64,000 nt of DNA from contig CADCXA010000021.1 of assembly GCA_902806565.1 (NCBI GenBank), forward strand, positions 310,001 to 374,000. Reading direction: 5' to 3'. This document shows positions 48,271-61,702 of this stretch, in pieces. The notes beneath the pieces were generated by a model. The model was not told where the DNA came from. It ran no database searches and saw nothing but the letters and a program-made list of their open reading frames with translations. Within the stretch, counting starts at the first letter, position 1. Each line of letters begins with the position of its first letter. A program made the position numbers and the translations under genes. This stretch comes from Hypoxylon rubiginosum. Taxonomy: Eukaryota > Ascomycota > Sordariomycetes > Xylariales > Hypoxylaceae.

Positions 48271-49827
48271 TTACGCCAAGAAGAGGCTACCCAACACCAA
48301 TGCTCCTACCAAGGCGCCGAGGCTCGTGCTAACCTTCGCTCCTAAACTACCAGGCGTGTTACTATCGGAAGTATTGCTGTCCGTGCCGTTCTGGGAACCG
48401 CTTCCGCCATTGGCACTGCTACCGGCACCAGAGCCGCTGGAACTATTGCTCGCCGCCGCCGCCACAGCCTGTTGCGGCAAGATGCTAACAAGGGCACTTA
48501 GAACACCGAGCTGTTGGGCCGCGCCCGACGTGCCATCGTTCTCGGAGGTGCTCCAGTGGAAGCCGCAGAGGCGCCCGCTGTCGCCGCCGGTGCACTGGGC
48601 GACGGCGGCCTTCGCGCTCGTCTTGAGGACGGGCAGGATCTTGGCGGCCGTGTACGGGGCCACCTGCATGGTCGCGCCGAGGCCGCGGTTCAGGATGCCC
48701 TTGTAGAACATCATGTCGGTGTTGCACAGGTTCGACTTCTCGCAGGAGGCTTCGAAGGCGACGCCGTCGGGGAAGAACGTGGCGAGGATCGCGTCGACGA
48801 GCCCGTCGACGCGGCCCTTCCACTTGTCGTCGCCGTCCGTCTGTGGTCCGAGTTAGTACCAAAACATACCTGAGCCAACCGGAAACAAGAGTCCGGGGAA
48901 AAAGAAAAGAAAAAAAGGGGGTGGGGATTGTACATGATTGTACAGATATGCGGAGCCCTGCAGGAGCATCGCGGCGGTGTACGAGAACTGCGCCTTATTG
49001 ATAGACGAGCAGTCCTCTGCATGAGCTCCGTCATAGACCTGGTACTTGTCGGTGACAAAACTGATATCCACTAGGAGGTCGTAAGTGTCGCTGGCCGCGT
49101 CCGAGTACGTCTCGTTCCTAGTCACGTACGCCAGCTGGGCGGCGAGGTTGAAGAATCCGATGTTCGAGGCAGAATTGACGTAGTCGTACCCGTTGTTGAA
49201 GGGGTACAGCATCCACCGTAGAGCGCCTTTGCAATCTCCGTCGTCTACCCGTCGGCCGTCGCCCGCCTGCTCGTTGAACACGTTCTCCGCCAGCGTCAGC
49301 CACTGCGGGGCGTCGGACGGCGGTGCGGTAAACGCCGACTCATCGGCGTCGAGGGCAGAGAGAGCCCAGATGGTCTGATCGTCGTTGCCCAACGTGGAGG
49401 TGAAGTTGGCCGGCAGGTAGTCGGCATTCTCCCCGACCTGCCATATCAGACCTTGTGAGATGAGGTCGTCGTATTTGGTCTCACCGGTCTGGCTCCTGTA
49501 GTCCAGCATGCTCCCCCATAAAAGACCGCCGGTCCACCAATAGTAGAACCCCTTATCCGAAGAGGCCTCCGGAAGGATACCGGGAATATTTCCTGGTTCG
49601 TTACCATCGTAGTAGCTCATTAGGTCCTCCGCCACTAGGGCCGCTGCGGCCTTGATAGAGTCTATGGCCTCGAGAGTGAGCCACGTACATTTGCCACAAG
49701 GAAAATTTTTATGTCGCTGTCAAGCGTACTCACCTGCATCTTCGACGTCCACGGTTAAGCCTGCTGCAAGCGCTCCATGGACGGCTAGCAAGACGCAAGC
49801 TAGCGAATTCTGCGTGATTCTAGCCAT
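48271..49827 (-). CDS. GPI-anchored GH76 mannan endo-1,6-alpha-mannosidase (DFG5/DCW1 type)
   Basis: Three exons, 49827-49734, 49661-48934 and 48840-48271, encode about 463 residues. Introns are GTGAGT..CATAG (72 nt) and GTACAA..CACAG (93 nt, containing a long purine tract). Splicing gives EDA-DSIKAAAALVAED and YLYNH-TDGDDKWKG. A signal peptide (1-21) is followed by the GH76 domain with YYWWTGG (71-77) and the catalytic pair in GNDDQ (Asp125-Asp126). The C-terminus has a Ser/Gly/Asn-rich linker and a hydrophobic GPI signal. In yeast the DFG5/DCW1 enzymes act on the GPI core mannan and attach GPI proteins to wall glucan. This enzyme should act at the plasma membrane and cell wall. Confidence 0.9.
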
Positions 49828-50616
49828 GTGGGTGATACTATTCGGAAATAAATCAGATGTGAGTAGGTAAATAAACGAATGAATTATGTTAGATGACTCG
49901 CTACGGCTGAAACGAATGAAGCCGACGACATGAACTGAAAAATGACTTGAAGATGCGGCTGTCCTTTTCTATTAATTAACCCCTTCCCCGTCGCGCATCA
50001 CGGGTCCACGCGGGAAATTAGAACGGCCTGGGTGCTCCCGCTCAGCCGCTCAGCCCAACCAACAAGCAAGGATCGTACGTTTTAAACGAGTGGTGCCTAG
50101 CGAGGCACGACGAAATGAGCTTCTGAAGAGCCGCAACGTTGGAACACAGCAAAGGCACAGCAAGGCACAGCACATTCGGATCGTATAAGCCGTTGGATGG
50201 CTAACCCGAGTTGGATTAAATAACCCCATGATTTATAGAGCGAAGGCTACAACACCACGTTAGTATCGTGATTGACATATGTCGATGGGCACGAAGAAAT
50301 TGTGGCCGGCCCCGAATCTAAGGAGAATAGATTATGCTGATGGAATTAATGATGGATGTAAAATATATCTGCTAATTTGTCCACATAGAGATGCTGAATT
50401 GGTCGTATCCAGACTTTGTGCAAGTGGCTTAGACAGATGCAATAGGAATATACGAACTTTGCAGGGCTATTTTTAGGAGAGTAGCAATTGAGCAACGCTC
50501 GAGGGGCAAATATCGTAAACTCGCTATCTCTTAATCAAATTGGAAAAACAAATCATATTGCCTTTAAGGGTATCAATAGTCGCCCCAAACCCTCTCTCAC
50601 CCTCTTTCTCTCACAC
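49828..50616. other. Promoter region of the GH76 gene and 3' flank of the PCI gene
   Basis: About 790 bp with no supported gene. The short plus-strand frame at 50,279-50,476 is not recognised. Confidence 0.45.
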
Positions 50617-51564
50617 CTACCGACCCTTGATCTTCCGAATGATGACCTTTGTACCGTCCAGTTCCCACCCGACGCCGTCCTCCGCCGTGAGACTAGCCCA
50701 TTCCGAGCCCGCGCATTTCTCCAGAAATTTCAAATCCACATTCAAATAAGCCCTCCCGAAGCACTTGAGCAAGTGTTTCCGCACGCCCTCCTCGGCGTAT
50801 TCGAGCAGTTTCGCCCTGTGGCCGTCGACCCTCCTCTTGAGCCGGTTGAATTCTATATAGTTGTCGTGTGTCAGCGCGTCGAGGATCCCGTCTACCTTTG
50901 CATCTCTCAGCCTATATTTATGGCGTAATGCAAATGCCTCGGCCAAGTCATTTCGCCGGCAAGCCGTGTCGAGGACGAGATAGCCGACCACCTCGCTCAT
51001 TTCGACCGACGTCATACTATGTAGCGGCTGTATTCGGCGGAGTAGGTGGAGGATGGCGGGGTGGTAAGATTCGGGGTGCTTGACTAGGACGGAAAGCCGG
51101 ATGCAGAAGAGGTAAACCTGTATCGCGAAGTCGTCGACGCGCTTGGAGGCCACGATACCCTCGCGCAGCTTCCTAAGCGCTGCCAGCACGTCAGATAGCC
51201 CCTTGGTGTTGCTCGGGACGGTAGCTGGGGTGATTGAAATCCTGCTCGGGTCTATCGTGGGAGAACTCGTGGCTGATTCGGTAGGAACGTTCCGGTCGGT
51301 AGAGGATGAAGAGAGGTCGAGCGAGGCGAAGCGGCGGAGGAGCTCGTCGCGTTCGCCGGCGTCGGAGCAGAAGTTCATGTAGCGCTCGACGATTTTGGTA
51401 TAGTAGCGTTCCTGGGTCTTGAAGTCAAGCAATCTAGGCCGTCTTTGTCAGAGCCCGGGAGATGCGTTGACTCTTCCCTTGATGGCATGGCATCAAGAGA
51501 TGCAATTGATCACCCACCTAGTGTCCCCTTTGGAGGGTAAGCCCAAGGCCTCCAGCGGGTCCAT
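50617..51564 (-). CDS. PCI-type CSN8/PSMD8/eIF3k-domain-like protein
   Basis: Two exons, 51564-51518 and 51433-50617, encode about 287 residues starting MDPLEALGLPSKGDTRLL. The 84-nt intron runs GTGGGT..CCTAG. A helical N-terminus (QERYYTKIVERYMNFC) and a Ser/Thr-rich linker (about residues 55-90) lead to a helical repeat domain and a winged-helix-like C-terminus (YLNVDLKFLEKCAG..WELDGTKVIIRKI). This resembles the CSN8/PSMD8/EIF3K superfamily of small PCI subunits found in the COP9 signalosome, proteasome lid and eIF3. Which complex it joins cannot be settled from sequence reading; CSN8 is my first guess by size. Confidence 0.6.
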
Positions 51565-53465
51565 CTCGACCGGCTTTAGACGGCTCCATGGTGCAGAAGG
51601 TGTTCTGCTTCCTCGGGCGCCCCCGCGTCCACGCATTGTCAAGTCATGTCAAGCGATAGCCCTTTTCCTAGAGTGTGTTTGGAAGTTGAGCTGTTAAGAC
51701 AACTCGAGATGGACGGGATAGATTGATTAGGTGTTGATCTAATGCTAACCCGATAAGATAATGGCGGGCTCTAGCCTCTACTTGGGTGCCATCAGCCACG
51801 TTAAGCCACCCCCTATCCTTGCTTTCCCCCTATAGTCTAGAAGGCAAGCTTGTCTCCAAGACCCAAGATAACCTAACACGTTAGATACTCAAAGGAGTTT
51901 CTTGATTTAATTACCCGGTAGCTATGTCGAAGAGGAATTAAACTCAACAGAGATGTCATAGCGGCCGTACTCTCAGTCTGACAAAGACCCCGAATACTCT
52001 TTGACAATAGGAGCATAAGTGCCTTCGCAAAGCGACCACGCCCAACAATCCAAACTTCTCTTTTAAATGTTACTTAAAGGGGGTTGAGAGACTGTCGAAC
52101 TGCCAGGTGTTTCTCAAAATGGTAGCGACGTATATATACACTCATCGGTCTCTAGGGCAGACATGAAACTGTTACAGCATACCTAGGTAGATTCCTAGGA
52201 CTTATACAAAGTGCCTAATACAGACTCGTTGCGTATAGGGGTAAAGCTCAACATGTCTGAAAATATACAGAAATAAAGTCGCCAGTTGTACTTCCAAAAC
52301 TTAAAAAGCTCTGACATTCCAGCGCCGAAAAATAAAAGTATCCGGTTTTATTTGGATCACGGCATCTTCCCTAGCACGGATACAGACTTGAGCATCCCGG
52401 GAGGATCGCGTGCCAGACGCGCAACCGAAAGATAACCGGCAGCTGTTACGGGGGACGGAAGGCAAAAACGATGAGAAACCCAGGTTCCAGATCACGGTAC
52501 GTAACGCGATAGTTGACGCTCTCAGAGCCAATGGTTTAGTAGTGGCGAAAGGAGAGAGCCCGCACATCTATCTCGGAGCTACTGCCGCCTTCGGATGGTC
52601 TAGTAGGCTCGACCAAGACCCGGAGAACAGAAATATCGATAACCTCACCATACTCAATACGTAGGTCGGTAACTATACACGGAATCCGTTCATTAGCCAA
52701 GGTGAGAATATTGACGCGGCCGCCAACCAACTACTTGCACAGTTCATACAGTTCCACGAATTCAAGGAGCCTCGCTTCCGGAAAACCACGTAGCCGGTAA
52801 TTTAAGCCATGGGACAAAATATAGTTTAGGCTACGGGGTATTTCGAATACCTACATAGACAAAGACCGGGTGAGTTAGTCCGCTCCCTTCATGAGCCGAA
52901 GCAGTAAAAATGTATACCTGAGTGATCCGTAGAAGACTGTTCGATAAGCCGATAGGCTCCTGAAACCCACCAATTTGTAGGTGCACGTAGATACTCGACA
53001 CTATTTAGTGTGTTATGAAGATGTTTATTTTTGTCGTCTTGTTGACTATCAAGCGTCACTTCGCTAGCAATCCTAATTGAAGTGCCATACTATTCGTGGA
53101 CAGTGAACATTGTTATTTTCTGCTCAACTCGAAATGCCCTTCATGCTTTGCAAATTGTGGCAGACAGGGTTCAAGCCACCAAATCTGTGCTCCGTCACCA
53201 TAGAGCTAGCCCGTAAGAAACATCCGTGGTATTCTACTTAGCCCAGTTATAGAATTCACCCCGAGCGGTCGATGACAGGTTATAGCATATCTGCACGTAT
53301 AAACCACTGTTATGGACATTTCATCAGTATTATTGTAATTACGAGCATCGATAGTACACCCAGCCCAACGCCGAACCGAGACTTGACTTCGTGAACCCAA
53401 TTTTGCTTGCTTCCTCGACAAACGCAGCGGCGGAGTTGCATTACCCCTTCCCTTCCCGCCTCAGC
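51565..53465. other. Intergenic region, about 1.9 kb
   Basis: No recognised gene. Overlapping frames at 52,301-52,567 (minus) and 52,410-52,664 (plus, 84 codons, rather polar composition) cannot both be real and neither matches a family I know. A decayed gene here is possible. Confidence 0.4.
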
Positions 53466-54921
<1,456 letters not shown>

Positions 54922-57900
54922 TTATACGGGACTGACTTCCTTCTTCTCCTTCGTGCTGGCCCGGGTATCAGTATGACTTTTTCCAATGCTCCGCCAGCTC
55001 TTCAGACTGCTGAAGCTCATCGTGCGATGGAACTTCCGGCCGTGCTCCTCGTCGCCCTGTGAGAAGGCGCCCCGTACCACGGCAGCGTCCTCGAGCAGTC
55101 TGAAGTGGCGCTTGGTCATCTTCCACAGCTCCATCCCCGTAACGAATATGATAGTGGCAGCAACAGCCAAGCTCCACTCCCAGCTGATATCCACGTGCTT
55201 GAAGACGCTGGTGTTGAGCGTGGGGATGTAGACGACGGGGAACACGCTCAGGGCGCCCAGGACCACGGCCCAGAACAGGAACCGGTTCCCGTAGATGTCC
55301 TTGAACAGTGGGAATTTGGAGTCGTCGTCCGGGTTGAGTCGGAACATGGACCGTCGGAGGTCCTTGAACTCCCACGCGCTGATCAGAATGAGCCAGGTCA
55401 GCTCGGCGAACACCGCAGCGCGCGCCCGGAACACGGGGACGCAGTCTGGCGAGTACAGCGTGTTGCAGTTCTCGCCCAGCTGCCCGTTGTTCACCCCGTA
55501 GATGATTATGACGAAGGTCATAAGCGTTAGGGTACCCATGAGCAATCCGTACACAAGCATATCGACCAGGACCTGGTTCGTGAAGACGCCACGCCTCCGG
55601 TCGTGTGGCGGCTTGCGCATGACTTCGCGCGAAGCTTGTTCACGACCTAGTCCGAAGGCGGGGAAAGATGAGGTCAACATGTTGATCCAAAGAATCTGGA
55701 GCGGAGAGATAGGGAAGACTGAAAAGCCCGACTGATCTTGGAAACCGAGCCCGCAAATTAGCAAAATCACCTCACCAACATTCGAGGTTAGCAGGTGCAG
55801 GATGAATTTCTGGATATTGTCGAACATGCGTCGACCTTCACGGATAGCAGCCACTATCGAGTTAAACTTATCGTCAGTTAGCACGATTTTTGCGGCAGAT
55901 TTAGCTACGTCGGACCCGGAGCCCATGGCGATACCAACGTCGGCGCGGGATAAAGACGGGGCATCGTTCACGCCGTCGCCTGTCATAGCCATGTAAGCCG
56001 ACCGGCGTCGGAGGGCTTCGATCATGCGGGTCTTTGTATCTGGTGCGCAACGCGCAAGCACAAGTGGCAGCTCGGGGAGAGCATCAATTTCTGCGTCAGA
56101 TAGCTTATCGAAGTCGTTCGCCTTCTGAACGATGGCACTGGCGACATCGTGACCGAGGACGCTGAGGTTTCTAGGAATGATGCCCACTTCTTTGGCAATT
56201 GCTTCGGCCGTCGCAGGATGGTCTCCAGTCAGCATGTGCACCTATAAAATTTATGATTAGTATTTATTGGAACGAGATTGTCGGGTTTAGTATAGATGAG
56301 ATAGGAAATACTTGTCCTAAGAGAAAAGTAGAAACATGGGTGGACTGCGCTCTACAAAGCGGTAGGATTAGAAGGTACTCACTTTTATGCCAGCGGAAGC
56401 GCATTCAGCGATTGCTGGCGTCGTCTCCTTCCGCGGAGGATCGTATATCCCCGTGAGACCAAGGAGGGTAAGTCCACTTTCGACGCGGGTACGGAGAGCC
56501 TCATCGTGTTCATGGCCCCCCGGTGCAGCCTTTTCTTCGTACTTCCCTTCCCAGGGCCGCGATGCAATGGCAAGCACACGCTGGCCCTGGCTGGCAAAAG
56601 TGTCCATCTGCTTCAAGACCATATCCTTGTATTCGTCAGTCATGGGCTCTCCCCCGATACCGGCAGAAGAGCAGAGGTCAAGCACTCGTTCGACAGCGCC
56701 CTTAGTGAACACCATACTGTGGTCCATGTCCGGACCGTTGTAGATGACCGACATGCGCTTGATGCTACTGTCAAAGGGGAATTCGGCGACTTGCTTCCAG
56801 CCCTCCGCTTCCAGGACCCTCTTGCCCTTTTGGAAACGATGTGCGAACACTTGCAGGGCTATCTCCGTCGGCTCGCCCGTGACTTGCCATTCGGGATCGC
56901 CTTCTTGCGCTTCCGGCTCATGTCTGACGGTGGCAAGGTTGCAAAGCGCCGCAGAGAGAAGGAACGCTTCGAGTTCGGGGTTCATAGTAGCCTCCTTCTC
57001 ATCTTCCTTCTTAGGTTTAGAAGGATTGAGCTTCTCGCTCGGTACGTCAAATTTAAGGACTGCCGCGCTACGCTCCTGGTCGAAGTCTCGCTTTTCAGGC
57101 TCTTGGTTCTGGTCGTCTACCTCGGAGAACGTGACGGTTCCCTCAGTCGGGTTGCTAGGATGTTTGGAGTCCTTCACTGTATAGATTGTCTTGGAGGGTA
57201 TCCATACTTTCCTGACTATCATAGCTCCTTGAGTCAACGTACCGGTTTTGTCAGAACAAATGTTAGTGACACCGCCAAGTGCTTCTAGGGCAGACAAGTC
57301 CCGAACAACGACATTAGCTTTTCGCATGACGGTCACAGCGACAACCATGGTAATAGTAAGGACCCTAGATAGAAGAGCTAATGTTAGTGATATTATCACA
57401 TCAGTGCGTCTGTACAGAGGGGACTTACGCAACAAGAGACTCGGGGATGATAGCAATGCCGGTACTAATGGCATAAATGACAACTTCGTGACGACCGTTG
57501 AACTTGTTAACGGCGAAGACGATGACAGCAAGCAGGAGGGCGCAGCCGAAGAGTATATAAGCCAACTTTGACAACTTGATCTGAAGTGGTGTCCCTTCAG
57601 TCAGCCCAAGGAACTTGCCAATGAAGTCGTAGATACGCTTAGTCAACCCGATAATCGGTTGTCGTTTGCCATACTTCTTATAGTTCATGGACCGACCAGC
57701 CTTGCGATGCTTCTTGGAAGTTGACGCAGCAATCTTGCCAACTTCGGTTTGCATGCCAGTATAGATGACGACACCTCGACCACGGCCTTTACGGACCGTG
57801 GTTGTACCGTAGGCGACATTAATTCGGTCGCCAATTCCAAGCTCTTCATCCTCTAGATGCTCAACTATCTTCTCGACTGGGACGGATTCTCCAGTGAGTG

Positions 57901-58528
57901 ACTGTTCGTCAGCAGCGAGGTTCATGGCCTCGAAGAGGCGGACGTCTGCTGGGACTGTGTCTCCCATTTTCAGAATAACAACGTCGCCAGGCAGAACCTC
58001 AGCACTGTAGAATGATGTTAGCCATGCTTGAACAATATTATCTAGTGGATAAGAGAGTTTTGCGTACTTAGGAATGACCTGAGTTCTGCCATCACGGAGT
58101 ACCATAGCACTAGGAGCAGAAAGAGCCCTCAAAGCATCCATCTTTTTCTCCGCGCCATACTCCTGGTAAAATCCAATGGAGACATTGAGCACAATAACAG
58201 CTAGCAATACTCCGCCCTCTACCCAATCTCGTATAGCAAAACTCAATGCCATAGCAAGGAAAAGGATCTAAGACTGTAGTTAGCATCGTAATACTGTCTT
58301 CAATTGGTAATTAGAGTATCTTACTAAGATCATAGCATTGAACAACTGCTTGAGGAAGATCTTATACCAAGGAATAGCACCACCGATGTCTAGTTCGTTA
58401 GGGGGATACTTCTCCTGTAGCTGAGCAACCTGGGCAGAGGACAAGCCTCGCTCCAGGTGCGTATCGAGTGCTTTGGCGACATCCTGGGCCGTCAAGAGGA
58501 AGGGATGGCGCTCAAATTGGCCGGCCAT
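54922..58528 (-). CDS. P-type ATPase, ENA-like (type IID, Na+/K+ efflux)
   Basis: Five exons on the minus strand: 58528-58325, 58267-58068, 58004-57429, 57364-56383 and 56241-54922. They encode about 1093 residues and all junctions keep frame. The third intron boundary splits the IPESLVA motif of helix 4 (321-327). The actuator motif TGES is at 172-175, the phosphorylation site DKTGTLTQG at Asp365, and the hinge TGDGVNDAP at 741-749. The segment after DKTG (MIVRKVWIPS..PTEGTV) resembles yeast Ena1 and not SERCA. ENA pumps export Na+ or K+ across the plasma membrane under alkaline or salt stress. The cation-binding residues differ in places from yeast, so a related IID function is possible. 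The 63-nt second intron is a multiple of three and without stops, so it may be misannotated as coding. Confidence 0.88.
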
Positions 58529-60713
58529 TGGGTCGAAGGAGGGGATTACACGAGTATACTCGGATTAGAATATGAGTCTGAGTCCTCATAAGGGGGGTTA
58601 TGTCTAGAGAACCAATCGTCTATACCGTGAGAATATTAAGCTTTCCGTTTATGGCTAACTCTATTCTAGATAATATTCTAGAAAGGGGATTGTGAGACAA
58701 TGAGATTCAATAGTCAATTTCAAGCCACCCGACCCGGGGGCAGCTCATGTTTATAACCTTGGATGAAAGCAAAAGATTCAGTTGATACTAGGACACTACG
58801 CCACTGAAGATACAAGTTCTTCCTCATTCCATCATAAATGCCAAGTGAACCAAGACGACTTACCACCACCATTACACTTTTCACAATGCTTGGGAACATG
58901 ATAAGTTACCTTGGACGTGGTTAGTCTCGACTTGGGGCAAACGAAACCTCGTGATTGGCCAGCGTAGACCGAAAGTTTTGGTATAGGGCCGGTACCAAGA
59001 AGACCAAAACGTCAGATGTGGCTAGACATCACTGCATCGAACGTGGATGAGGCTCCCGAAGATACTGGGCAACGGCGGGGTCCTACGCTATAGTCAAAGA
59101 AACTTGGGTACGTCTGTATATATGGTGGCGCGAGGCTTGGCCCTAAGACTACCCAAGACTTGGCATCTTAGCACCGAGACTTGGCGTCTAGAACAGCATT
59201 GTCTAGGTATACCGCTATACTGCTGCTCTGGAAGGTTTGCAAGGCTAGGTGCTGCTGGTGCTGCTGATACGGTCGAGTCGTCGATTACGCTGAAGGGGCA
59301 GAGTGGAATAAAGGAAAGTAAAAAGTGGACCGTCTGGATTAGCGGATTAGATAACCGTAAGAACCTTGCAGTTACGACCACGTGACGCAACCGGCCAACC
59401 GGCCATCGCCTTAATTCTTGGCCGAATTGTCTTGGCCGTAGAATCTCGGCTCATCGGCATCTTCTTGTCTAGATCCATCCTTGGAATTTTATTCTGGAGC
59501 CTCGGAAGAATTTCAATCAACATTCTTCCACTGCCAGGGTCATCGTCCGCATCATGTCGCCCGCTTTATGATCACGCAAGCTGACGAGTCGAAACCCCGT
59601 CCTGCTCGTCCTGCTCATCTGCCCGTCCTCCCAACAATGTGGATCGGCCAATCCCCTTATTCTCCCATCTTCTCCAAGAGCCAACCCGCCTATCATGTTA
59701 CTGAACATTGCTAAATTGACATGAGCCTCAGTTACACGAACCATTCAATCTGACCTACCAAGACAAGTTTTTTTGCTTTGCGATTTAAAAAGGCAACTCC
59801 TTCATCAAACATGAGCCTCCTCCTTCACTGCTCGGATTATTCAGCTCCAGTGGTTATGACGTCCTAAATCATGTGCGGACAGTTCGGATTGATAGCACCT
59901 GGGACAGTGCAAGATGTCCGATGTAAAGCGTCATATTGCCAGCTGACAAATGGCAAGGGATAACTCTTACTAGGCACATGTACCTGGTCCATTACAACAT
60001 TTGAGCTTGTTGGAACCAAAGGAAGACCATCTTGGACAAGTGCTTGCTCTTAAAGTCTATGTTGTTGGTTATGTTCGTTTCGGCCCGTCATCTGTCTGTC
60101 CGGCTGGACGATAAGGTACCTAGGTAGGGTACGGTATAGCCCATTTCGTCCAACTACGCTGGAATGCCGTACCCAGTCAGACCCAGCCAGCCCCCAGCTC
60201 GCTAGTGGGCGTGGTCTGATGTCTCTTGGGTAAATTCCTAGGGACGCAGATCTGGGGACAGCCTCGCAATCATCCTGCAGCTTCCCCTCATTGGTAGTCG
60301 GATGCAGGTGTTCCCTAGCTCCCCTGCTCCCTGGCAGTTTTCTGCTATGTTTGTGTCCCGGTTGCGTAAGGATCTGGTGTCTGGAAGCAAATGTGGGAAG
60401 AAGCTTCGTCTTCAATAGTTTTCCCGGACCGCTGTTGCTTCTGATTCGTTCGTGCTACTGACTGTGAGATGGCTCAAAGAAGCTTGACCGACCTCACCTC
60501 GATTTCTCTCCGTTTCTGTTTTCTTACTTTTCTTCTTCATGCCATCCTCTAGAAGCATTTTTGAAGGATTTAAATATTGAGCAACCAATATCCATCATAA
60601 TTTTCCATCTCTGCCTCCGCTAGCTCACATCTCCCGTCCACACCAACCCTCCGTATCCGTCACCGCGTATATACTGTGCGTACACTACAGTTAGCTCTTC
60701 TGACGTCATCAAT
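58529..60713. other. Long divergent intergenic region
   Basis: About 2.2 kb between the ATPase and the AT-hook gene, which are transcribed away from each other. Frames of up to 121 codons exist but overlap on opposite strands and match nothing. CT-rich stretches before 60,714 fit a fungal transcription start region. Confidence 0.45.
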
Positions 60714-61702
60714 ATGGCCGACAACAACACCAACGGCATCGAGAAAGGTATTGTCTCTTATAAATCTGTCTTTGATCCATCATAGATATACTTGCGATCT
60801 TACCCACGCCCAATTGGAGTATATGGAGAGCTGCGCGCAAAGATGCGGCGGTGCGACAGATCGCGACATGGGAAGTGGCACAGTGCACTAACAGTATGTA
60901 ACCAGGCGCAAGTGGTGAAGTGACGATATCCGAGCCGCAACCCAGTCTTCCTCCAGTTGCCAAAGGGCCTATGAACGCAGGAGAAGATTCTATGGAGCCA
61001 TCTATTGTTACCAATACCGCGATTGCGGATACAGAGACGGCGGCTAGCGCTGAGCCCGCGGCGCAAACCGATTCCATCACTATCAGTTCGAAGGAGGAGT
61101 TGACCGAGAAGTTGGAGGCGGCTGACAAGTTGGCCTCGCAGCCAGAGAAGCCTGCCGATAATGTATCGGAACAGCCCGCCGCTACAGAGACTGCAACAGC
61201 CGACGAGCCATCACTTCCGAACGGCGAGACTAAGGAGCCGCCGAAACCGGTCACCGTTGAAGAAATTCCCGACCAAGATATGCCGGTTGCGCCTCCTACT
61301 CCACCTACCGAGATGACTGGTGCGCTTCCCGTCGACAACCAACCGGATGATGCGGCAAAGGCTGAACCCGTACAAGTGACTACCGAGACTGAGATTGAGA
61401 CTGATAAAGCGGAGGCCACAACGGAGGCTATCACGGAAGCCATCACGGAGCCTACCACAAAGCCTACCACAAAGCCTACCACGGGCGACAAGCGCAAAGC
61501 AAGCGAGGCCGAATCATCTAATGGCGACACTGCTGCTGAAAAGCCTTCGGAAGATGCGCCGGCTGAGAAGAAGCAAAAGACTAATGGGACTGCTACTAAC
61601 GGTGCACCTAGGAAGGTTGGCCGGCCAAGGAAGGATAAGAAAGCAAAGCCTGTTGTCGGCAGAACAGCTCGGAAGACCCGAAGCCAGGGACTGGTCGAAT
61701 GA
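60714..61702 (+). CDS. Low-complexity protein with C-terminal AT-hook-like motif
   Basis: Two exons, 60714-60747 and 60906-61702, encode about 276 residues. The 158-nt intron (GTATTG..ACCAG) links MADNNTNGIEKG to ASGEVTISEP. Most of the protein is disordered, rich in Ala, Glu, Thr and Pro, with a short repeat around 61,425-61,490 (TEAITEAITEPTTKPTTKP). The C-terminus turns basic: KRKASEAE, EKKQKTNG, then an AT-hook-like VGRPRKDKK and ARKTRSQG. This suggests a nuclear protein that binds A+T-rich DNA, with nuclear localisation signals. No enzymatic domain is seen. Similar fungal proteins are uncharacterised. Confidence 0.75.

Noticed and set aside
52301..52664. Opposing frames of 88 (minus) and 84 (plus) codons
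   Set aside because: They overlap, neither matches a known family and no promoter or splice signal favours one. Noted as a possible relic only in the intergenic entry.
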